Shown: one piece after another, positions 56,101 through 64,000 of the stretch
How the letters are laid out: each line of letters starts with the position of its first letter
Position numbering within the stretch: the first letter of the stretch is position 1
Origin: Tretioscincus oriximinensis
Lineage: Eukaryota; Chordata; Lepidosauria; Squamata; Gymnophthalmidae
Direction of reading: 5' to 3'
Length of the DNA stretch: 64,000 nt
Assembly (NCBI GenBank): GCA_022410635.1
Contig: JAJVDF010000411.1
Span: forward strand, 1,037,395 to 1,101,394
The notes under the pieces: generated by a model
Databases searched by the model: none
The model's input: the letters and a program-made list of their open reading frames with translations, nothing else
Told to the model about the DNA's origin: nothing
Made by a program: the position numbers and the translations under genes

Positions 56101-57565
56101 ATTTTAGGAATCTGTTATAACACATTTAATGTATTACAGTGCAAAGTAACAGATCTCTGTGCAAATAGGGCCTTAGGTGCGAAATACCTTGACATTTTTA
56201 TTTTTTGGAAAAATGGTATTAGATCCAAAAAAGCAACCCAGCAAAAGACCAAAGGCATAGTGTCTGAAAAAATAGCTCCCCTTCCTGTTTGAGGAACAAT
56301 TATTGTTGTTTTACTATAGGGTTACTAATATGGAATATGTATCAGCTCTTTAAAAGCTGCCACATTCTCCCAGAAAGCAGCTTCCTGGGGGGGAAAGGGA
56401 ATACAAATTCCCTTCTTCTCAAGAGCTATTTGAATCTCCATTGCACCAATGGCAGTCGAATGGGTACTGCTGACCACCAGGGGAGCATAGTAGGAAGATC
56501 GTGGCATTCTCCACCATGTTAGTGGGAGATGGGCTTACAGAGGAACCCTGCTTCCACCTGTGCTAGCGTATAGCACAATGGTTCCACTGTGCCTCTAAGC
56601 TGCTTGGCAGGAGTAAAAGACAGAACTGTGCCTCTGGGGTCCCAAAACGTAAGAGCTTAAATTTATGCAAATTGGTGCAATTTCTGTTCATGGCAATTAA
56701 AGTTGCATCCCTATTAAGGATATTTACCAAGATGGCAGTAACATCATGTAGAATTTCCTTCATTACCTCACGGAAGTTCTTTTAAATGCGAAAATTGTTT
56801 AGTGGCAACATTCAGTAATGTGAATTCAAGCTAGCTGTAAAAAGCTCATTGGTTCTCGTTTCACTGAGAATGCTGGGAATTGTAGTAAAATAAGCGCAGC
56901 AACGACTTATAGCTCATGTGATGTCACAAAGTTACCAGGAAATACTCTGAAAAAACAAGAAGCAGTGATATTAAGGTTAAAATGGGGAAGCAGCATAAGA
57001 TAGTGTAGAAAGTGTCTTAATGGCCCCAGTTCCCTTGCTTCAAAGACAGCACATGAAGAGCATTCTTCCCAGTTTCAAAGTCTTTAAAATGTGATAAGGA
57101 ATTTTGGGAGCCCTGTTCTACCCCCAAGCCATAACCCCTTCCTCTGCCCAGACTCTGCCCCTTCCCTCCAAACAGCCTAACATTTTTAAAAAACAATGTG
57201 CTTTTCATGTTCCTGTCTCCACCCTTCACCCTTCCTCCTGTCTGGCACTTATGGGACTGGTATAGGTTCCATAGTATGTGCCCTTGTTCTTTCTGCTCCC
57301 TCCCTGGCAGCAACCTGGGAGAGGATAGGCACCACCTAATCCACGGGGCCCACTGCCAGTCAGTAGCCACTATGCTAATGTGCCTTGCCTGGGTTGGGAG
57401 CAAATGCATAGGCAGAGGTGCTGCCTGGCCAGCGTGGCCAAATGTCAGCATTGCAGTGACCATAGTGGGGCAGGGGTGATCAATATCTTCTTCATACTTG
57501 TATCTCTTGGACTGAACTATTGGCCAATGCTAGTCTGTGTCAATATGCAAGTGTCAACCAATCCC
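56101..57565. other. No gene; intergenic DNA
   Basis: The longest minus frame (148 codons, 57,017-57,463) has no recognisable domain. Confidence 0.4.
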
Positions 57566-57569
57566 ATCT

Positions 57570-57785
57570 ACTTAAGAACATAAGACCATAAGAAGAGGCC
57601 TGCTGAGTTGGGCCAGAGGTCATTGGGTCCAGCTTTCTGTCTCACACCAACTGCAGCTGGACAGTCTGAAACAGAAGGTGGCAAAATGTTCTTGACTCCC
57701 TGCAAATGGTATTTCAGGAATACTGCCTGTTGCTTCATCCCGGAGGCAGTATCAAAGACCATCCTAGTAGCTATTTATACCCTTG
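57570..57785 (-). mobile_element. CR1 LINE 3' end
   Basis: AAGAACATAAGACCATAAGA, GGCCTGCTGAGTTGGGCCAG, GCAAATGGTATTTCAGGAAT and TGTTGCTTCATCCCGGAGGC match the reversed CR1 3' untranslated part at 32,209-32,420. Confidence 0.85.
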
Positions 57786-58435
57786 GTTTGGTTGCAATGC
57801 ACAGATCAGGAGTTGTGACTGAAGAGAAGAGCCATTCTCAGAACTTTGTGAGTTTGAAAAATCACAGACTTCCATGTAAATTCTGCATTTAATTCCCAAT
57901 TCATGAAAGGGGACATTACATTTCAATATCTGCGAGTTCCCCAGGCGAATCAGAATATAGATTTTTCATTCAGCTCCTCCTAAGAAATGAGTTACCTGGG
58001 ATAGATTTTTTTTTAAAAAATCCAAAGCTTGGTATATTTAAATCAATTAAATTGATCAATTGCATTCACAAATTTGGAATGATGTGGGCATTGAGGGAAA
58101 ATGTTCAGAAAGCAGTCAGTATAAAAAAAAAATCCCTAGCATACAGACTGACATAGTTTGGAAAGTTAGCATTTTAAAATTAAAGAATGTTTGTAGTTTA
58201 ATTTTAATACATACTATTTCTTAGATATATGGATGGATTGAAAATTGAAAGAAGGACATTGCAAGCATAAACATTTACAAAGGCAATTCTGGCATGCGAT
58301 TAAATTTGGTGTCAATAACAGACAGAAAGAAGCAATCAGAAAGAGTACCTGAAAATTCAATTTTTGTGTGTTGTTTTTAATCTTGTGGTATTCAGCTGGG
58401 AAGCTNTGATGAAGGGTGGAACATAAATTCATAAA
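57786..58435. other. No gene; intergenic DNA
   Basis: AT-rich; nothing recognised apart from an ATAA microsatellite at its right edge. Confidence 0.4.
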
Positions 58436-58452
58436 TAAATAAATAAATAAAN
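58430..58452. repeat. ATAA microsatellite
   Basis: About five ATAA units directly at the 3' end of the L1-like element. Confidence 0.8.
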
Positions 58453-59160
58453 TTTTAATTGATTTTTATTATATTTCCATACCACAAAACATACAACTAA
58501 ACACAGATCAATATACATATACAATGCCCCCCTCCCCCCCTGGGTTGGACAATTATAAACCATATGTTACAAATATAAAGTGAAGACAAATTTATAAAAT
58601 GCAAACTGGAGAGCATTTCCGGTATATTAGATAACAAGTGGTATCTATCGCTGTTAACACCAATCGCAATAACTTCTCTCCAATTTTCTTTCCATTAATT
58701 GTTAATGTGTATGCCTTGTAAACGTAACCTTATATGTCTATAGACACCAATCATAAAGAATTCAAGTAAATAATCAAGACAAAGATGAACTGACCATTTT
58801 GCCCTATCCTTCCACCCTCAAGTGATGGTTAATTGCGCTGCTCAAATATATACATTTACACAGTACATATTCCTTATGAAATTGCAGATTTAATGAAGAT
58901 ACATTGTTCATTAGCAGAACTTGTTTGGATATTTGCTTCAAATGCAACCTGACCCCAAAACTCAAGGACCTGCGGACATGGACACCACATATGAAGATAA
59001 GTACTCGGTGCATTACACCCATGCCAACATAACAGGGAGATAACATTACCCCCATTTGAGCAAGTTGAGTAGGCGTTCTATACCATCTTGCAAAATAAAT
59101 AAATAAATGTGCCAACAACTCTTCAAAGTCCAACAAGGTTTCTTGAGATTATTAAAATTC
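58453..59160 (-). mobile_element. L1-like LINE, ORF2 C-terminus and 3' untranslated part
   Basis: On the minus strand LLAHLFIYFARWYRTPTQLA leads, after a frameshift, into a cysteine-containing region where a shifted frame reads STYLHMWCPCPQVLEFWG. This fits the L1 C-terminal zinc-knuckle type (RWY.TP..L ... C..C ... GT..HMWW.C...FW). The G-rich 3' part and an A-rich 3' end reach 58,453. Confidence 0.75.
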
Positions 59161-60140
59161 TAGAAAAGCATATGCTCTTTCATTTATTCAGATAAGATCT
59201 GAGTATTTGCATGGTCTCATTCATATTATTCAGAGTCCAGAGAAGATGATGTTAAAATGGGTAGGATGGAGTAACAAAACAAGGAAATTGGCAGTACAAA
59301 GGGTGTATAAAATCGTAGCTTTGCAGAATATTTGTATATGCTAATCAGAATGCAATCCANGAGAGATTATCTTTCTATTTTCACTAGAGACCTGGCTTTT
59401 AAGTAGGCTTGATGGGCGTATCTGTGCATTATGGATCACAAGAGTAGAAATCAATAAAAGTGGAATACTGCTAGTATACCACAGTGTGACAGTATTATGA
59501 CTTTTATCAGTTTACAAGAGATATGAGTCTAAGCATTTGTGGAATAATGCAGTCCTAAGTTAAACTGTTCTTTCCACATTCTAGATTTACGGCATCTAAT
59601 GAATGCTATAAGAAACAGCAAGACTATACTTTGCAAAAAAAAAAAAAAGAATATGCAAGTAAATCTGTTGGCATCACAAAATGAAAACTTAACTCTCTTT
59701 TGAAAATATTTGCTGTTGAGTTAAAGAACATGCATGACTTACTAGACTGATTCAGTGGTCCAGATAAACCATTTCTGTACTGGATATTATTCTGGATTAT
59801 ATTTAGGAATAGGGATCTGTCTTCCTCATTCTAGTGCAGACCCTGAATAAAACCTGCCATAGTTTGCACCAGCATGCAGATACCAAGACCCTATTATGGA
59901 ACAGAATTCCTATTATGTCAGTAAGATCCAATGCAGAAAGGACCTTAGTCTGGTGACTGGCCAGATACTAATAGGAAATCTTAAAACAGTGCAATAGCAT
60001 TTTTTCTCATCCATTAGAGCCTAACCCTCCAATTGTTCCAAAGATAAAGAGCAAACGTTCCTGGCCTTTTGTGCTCTTGTGGAATCCATTTTGTATCCCA
60101 TAGTAATTCTGTCAATCACTGAAACCTGGAAAGCATCTGG
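59161..60140. other. No gene; intergenic DNA with a family D-like part
   Basis: 59,755-59,960 contains TTATTCTGGATTATATTTAG and AATGCAGAAAGGACCTTAG, which resemble family D termini. The remainder is unassigned. Confidence 0.4.
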
Positions 60141-60143
60141 AGA

Positions 60144-60318
60144 TAGGCAGAGGACCCCTTTGGGNTTTTTTGAAAACCCGGTTTTGGGGTGCCTCCCAGT
60201 TTTTTCTGAGGAAAAAATTTTCAATTTTTTTTTAAATTTCTTTTTCCTCAGAAAAAAACAGGATGCACCCCAAAAATGGGTTTTCACCCCCCCCCAAAGG
60301 GGTCATCTGGTCAGCCTA
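60144..60318. mobile_element. Fold-back hAT-like element, copy 3
   Basis: AGGACCCCTTTGGG, AACCCGGTTTTGGGGTGCCT and CCCAGTTTTTTCTGAGGAAA on the left pair with TTTCCTCAGAAAAAAACAGG, ATGCACCCCAAAAATGGG and GGGGTCATCTGGTCAGCCTA on the right. The left terminus has a small deletion (TAGGC directly to AGAGG). Confidence 0.83.
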
Positions 60319-61125
60319 CAGATTGTAAGGCCCTTTCTGCCCTGGAACTTATTCTGGATTGTATTTCAAAATTGGGACCTTCCACCCACATGCTGGATGT
60401 AGATTTAGCAACTCTCCTACCTGGGATGATAGTTAGAATATGGATTTATCATGATGCCCAGCAGTGATTTGAACAATGTGATAGGGAAAGATCAATACAG
60501 CACTAGAAATCTCACGTTTGATTATGCTGAGCTGAACTCTGCTTTGACTTGCCTCACATAAAAATGAGGTTTGGGGCAATCAATGGCAAAAACAAATGGT
60601 CCATGACCCCTCCCTACATAAGCTATCACTTATCTGACCCTGCCTGTTCCTAATGAATCAAGTTAGATTAGAAGGGTAATGGTTTTCTGAGTTTCACTTG
60701 CTCACGTCTAAAATAGTGAGAATTTGGAGTTGGTCTGCTGCTGGAAACTGAATATTTATTGGTACTTTGCTGAGCCTCAGATTAATACTTCAGATGAAGG
60801 ACACTATCAAGCCAATGATTAATATTCAGTATTTGTACTTTCAGTAACATTTGAGAGCTTAACTTTTTTCTTTCTTCCCATTTTCTATTCTTCATATATC
60901 TGGTGGAACAGCTTGGTTCCTTATACATCCAAATAAGTTCTTAGAGTTAGCGTGCTTTCCAAAAATATTCATAGGTGTTTGCACTGTATGTGCACCAGCA
61001 TCTGCCATGTAGATAATAACCCCAGTGATACTGGCAGGTGGAGAAAAATATATATCATATTTGTGGCTACCTCTGAATTTTAAAAGTAACACTTTTCCCA
61101 TATATGCAGCATCTACACGCACAAG
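60319..61125. other. No gene; intergenic DNA
   Basis: 60,325-60,440 may be a family D fragment (GGCCCTTTCTGCCC, TTATTCTGGATTGTATTTCA). The rest is unassigned. Confidence 0.4.
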
Positions 61126-61129
61126 CTTT

Positions 61130-61600
61130 TTTAAAAAACATTTTTTTATTATTGTTATTATTATAATTATTGTTATAATTATTGTTATTATTGTTACAAT
61201 TATTGTTATTGATTTTTTAAAATTAATATTGATTGTATGACATTGACATTAAGTACATTTTACATATGATAAATATCTTCAATACGATGTTGTCATTTAG
61301 TCATACATTTTGAACATTTAACCCACCACCTTCACCCTAGGTGCCCTCCCACCCCCACCCCCCCTATGGCTCAGGGCTATCCACGGGTTATTTAAGTCAG
61401 TCTTTTCAAATCTAAGATCAAATATATAGTGTGTGCAGTTGGTGAATCCATTTTATAAAATATAACATAGGAAATGAAGGTTCTCCACTTTACTTCCCAT
61501 CTTGGGTTAATTGTAATACCTAATTTTGTTATTATTGTTGTTGTTGTTGCTGCTGCTGTTGTTTTCGTCATAGTCATCTGAAAAAACACAGTACAAATCA
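61130..61600 (-). mobile_element. Possible L1-like 3' untranslated fragment
   Basis: The region is framed by AT/TTG-rich simple repeats (61,140-61,220 and 61,527-61,565). On the minus strand it holds a G-rich tract (complement of CCCACCCCCACCCCCC near 61,350), as in many L1 3' ends. There is no coding part, so the assignment is weak. Confidence 0.4.
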
Positions 61601-61624
61601 CACACAAGATCATAGAGGTACAGA

Positions 61625-61895
61625 GGTTAAGGGCTTCAGTGTTTCAACAGAGATATTGAAGTTCGCAGCCCATGTGTCAGCTGTGGTGAATGTCCTCTAC
61701 TGGCCTCAGCCAATATAGCTGTTCGAAAGCAAGGACAGAACAAAACGTAAGCCTTTGGGAGAAAAATAACTTCGTAAGCTGCTCTGTGTCTCAAGAGCAN
61801 GATATAAAAAACAGATTTTGTCTTCTTCATCTTGTTCTTCTTCTTGCTTCCTCCTTCTCCCTTCTCCTGCTCCTCCTCCTCCTCCTTCTCATGTT
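61625..61895 (+). mobile_element. tRNA-derived SINE with expanded CTT/CTC tail
   Basis: GCCTCAGCCAATATAGCTGT plus TCGAAAGCAAGG, AACTTCGTAAGCTGCTCTGT and GATATAAAAAACAGATTTTG match 39,884-40,192. The tail has grown into about 85 bp of CTT, CCT and CTC repeats (61,810-61,892). Confidence 0.8.
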
Positions 61896-62249
61896 GGACT
61901 TGATCTTCACAACACAGCCATCTGAGATTACAGTTAGGGAAGCTCAAGTTGTAACAATAAAACTGCTGAGGAGATAGAAAAGTCCCATAAAGGCCATTAG
62001 CAATGTAGTGGTAGCAGGGCTGCTGCGGCACTGAAATCTGATAAAAGACCCTGAGAGGTCCTTTCAATATTCTGCCATTGCTTGAGCACTTATGGCTGCA
62101 TAGCAAGGTAAGAGGGCAGGTGGAGCANTGGTTACAGAAATGCTACTTAGACACAATCTTCAGGTTGGAGATNTAGGCTGGATGCTTCTAAAATTCACCT
62201 GCATGGAAAGATGAATTTCTCCTTCAAATTCTGCTCCATTGTCCAAAAG
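61896..62249. other. No gene; intergenic DNA
   Basis: Nothing recognised apart from a possible weak start of the CR1 3' part. Confidence 0.4.
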
Positions 62250-62333
62250 CTAGTGGTGGGCCACCATGTGAGACAGGCACTAGACTGGATGGGTTATGGC
62301 CTGATGCAATAGGACGTCTGTTACATTCTTATG
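62250..62333 (+). mobile_element. CR1 3'-tail fragment
   Basis: GGTGGGCCACCATGTGAGAC, AGACTGGATGGGTTATGGCC and TTACATTCTTATG match the last 80 bp of the CR1 copies, including one tail unit. Confidence 0.75.
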
Positions 62334-63565
62334 GCACCAAAGGTGCAGTGTGGATTCTGTTTGTATCCCGTCTTTCAAACAAGGTAAGAACACAAGGTAA
62401 ACTGAAACTGACTTTACATCAGCTATGGAATATTAACAGCCTTGGAGAACTGGCATCAAACCTAAGGAAAGCTTGAGTCTTAGATACGCAGATCCCAAGA
62501 AATGATGTTCAACAATATGCCACATAAATGTAAGCCACTAACAGAAAACTCAAGGAATTAGAATAGAAACAGAAATAAACACAAGTAAGTTTGGATCAGT
62601 TGTCAGCTATAAACTTCTATAGAACTTCCAGTTTATTTATAGCAGTTAAAACCTGAGAGTGCCTCATCACACAAGCTCTAATTAACCTTTACTGTATTTG
62701 TTTCTCCATTCTTCAAGTAGGAACATCTTGTATGTCAACTTATTACTCTCCTTCCTTAGCTATGGCCTCAGAAGAAGGTCTTTCCAATAGTTCAGGGACC
62801 TCTATCAGGCCGACTGTGATCAGAGGGTCAAGTCCAGGAGGATCTTCCTCATTTGAGTCCTAGCTGGATGAGGTAAGGGATATCACAATTTGGCTCTAAT
62901 GCAGAGACCAAGTACAATTCTGCAATGCCCAATATCTTGGAACAACAAATATACTATGAGCCTTTATTCCATATGCTGCTGTCCCCTGAGACATCTGTTA
63001 GAACACATCAGTGTGTGGAAGGGAAATTTTTTACTTGTTGGTCAAATATACAGAGTAGTCCAGTTTTGCACTAAAATCACTAGGTTGTACTGACTGAATC
63101 TTACTATTTAATTTATTTGAAGAAAGGGTGAAGGAAATCTGAACAGAGAGTTAAAAAAGAGTTTCACATGTGAACTGGTTAGACCAAAATGGTTTTTATA
63201 AAACAAGGTTATTGACTACAGCTGCACAAGTTCATTTCGTGTATAAAAGTTCATTTGAATAATCCATAATTGTGTAAGTTTGCACTGAACGAAAGATGAG
63301 GAGGTTTGCATGTTTGAAAACTGGATTGAACTGAATCAGTCTCTTGCTTGCAAATATGATTGAACCATTCATGTTTGCTGTGAGTTTTGCCTTAAAAATG
63401 TTTTTTTTAATGGGAACAAAGATTTTTTTTGAAAAAAAAAACCACATTTGAACTTGGAATTGACTAAACAGGAAAACTTTGCACCAAACGAACAGATGTT
63501 TGGTTCAATGGTGAATCCAACGTGCAAATTTCCTTTGTACACATCCTTATTCTTTTGTAAAAACT
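62334..63565. other. No gene; intergenic DNA
   Basis: No exon or repeat recognised. Confidence 0.4.
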
Positions 63566-63569
63566 ATTG

Positions 63570-64000
63570 GAGAATTCTTTTTTAAGCTTTATTAACATTC
63601 AAATACAAATAACAAAGTCATAACCTAATATACAGTTGAATTTGTATACAGAAAATGATATTCCTAATCACTTTTCACTTTCTCCATCTTCCTCTCTTAC
63701 CTATTTTATTCATATAGAAATTTAGGGCAAAAGAAATTATTCCAGTCATTTATGTAAATTATTGAACAATAAATCTATAAATGATTTAAGATATTCATCT
63801 AAGAATATATAGTTTACCCAATATATCTATGTTTATCCAGACTTGTAGATTGTCTAATATTAGTCGTTACAGCTTCAAATATTTGATTCTCTTATACAGC
63901 CTTTTTATTAATGTTAATACTCTCTATCAATATCTTCCAATATCTTTTTATACAATTGTGTATAATCTTTAATTTATACCAACTAAACTATTGGAGAATT
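63570..64000 (-). mobile_element. Possible LINE 3' untranslated fragment, cut by window end
   Basis: Its left edge TTTTTTAAGCTTTATTAACA looks like the A-rich end of a minus-strand LINE. The following AT-rich sequence resembles the style of the other L1-like 3' ends but has no coding part. The window ends inside it. Confidence 0.35.

Noticed and set aside
57017..57463. Minus frame of 148 codons
   Set aside because: No family resemblance; composition like surrounding DNA.

Overview
This window looks like non-coding nuclear DNA from a squamate reptile, most likely a lizard; I cannot go lower than that. The evidence is the transposon mix. It holds CR1 retrotransposon 3' ends with the 8-bp TTCTTATG tail, a BovB-type RTE fragment, L1-like 3' ends, tRNA-derived SINEs with CTT tails, several hAT families including a SPIN-type element, Penelope-like inverted repeats and very long ATCT microsatellites. 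I found no convincing host protein-coding exon, tRNA gene, rRNA gene or CRISPR array. Almost every open reading frame is a chance frame or lies inside a repeat. One assembly gap (436 N) lies inside a 25-bp minisatellite at 35,762-36,197, and scattered single N bases suggest a short-read draft assembly.

Layout. 0-10 kb: a small CR1 scrap, two possible LTR remnants, a purine-rich tract, a GC-rich hAT element with a perfect 8-bp target duplication (5,157-5,445), a CR1 copy (6,250-7,190) and a BovB 3' end (7,677-7,975). 10-20 kb: a Penelope-like inverted repeat (11,432-11,680), SINEs, a mariner-type MITE nested in an older repeat (16,400-16,607), and a SPIN-like hAT element (17,610-18,548). 20-30 kb: mostly unique AT-rich DNA with a candidate conserved regulatory block (about 26,040-27,650), then the first fold-back element (28,953-29,172). 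30-40 kb: a longer hAT relative with a perfect target duplication (30,647-31,025), CR1 tails, a 0.4-kb tetranucleotide array, the 25-bp minisatellite touching a CR1 reverse-transcriptase fragment, and SINEs. 40-50 kb: a TGACATCA-rich repeat, a second CR1 copy and a second fold-back element. 50-64 kb: another hAT-like element, a degenerate array whose unit matches part of the Penelope-like repeat, L1-like 3' ends, a third fold-back element and a SINE.

The most interesting object is the SPIN-like hAT element at 17,610-18,548. It has hAT-type termini and a 7/8-matching 8-bp target duplication. Its minus strand carries the C-terminal remnant of a hAT transposase next to a GC-rich fragment encoding the start of a short-chain dehydrogenase resembling retinol dehydrogenase 14 (motif [15 protein letters not shown]). 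This is best read as a vertebrate DNA transposon that picked up a piece of a host gene, comparable to the Pack-TYPE elements of plants. Next in interest are three near-identical fold-back elements, and a tandem array that shares its unit with a Penelope-like repeat and has some resemblance to a hammerhead-ribozyme core.

The genes here do not work together in any pathway. They are independent insertions of different ages, often nested, in a gene-poor region.
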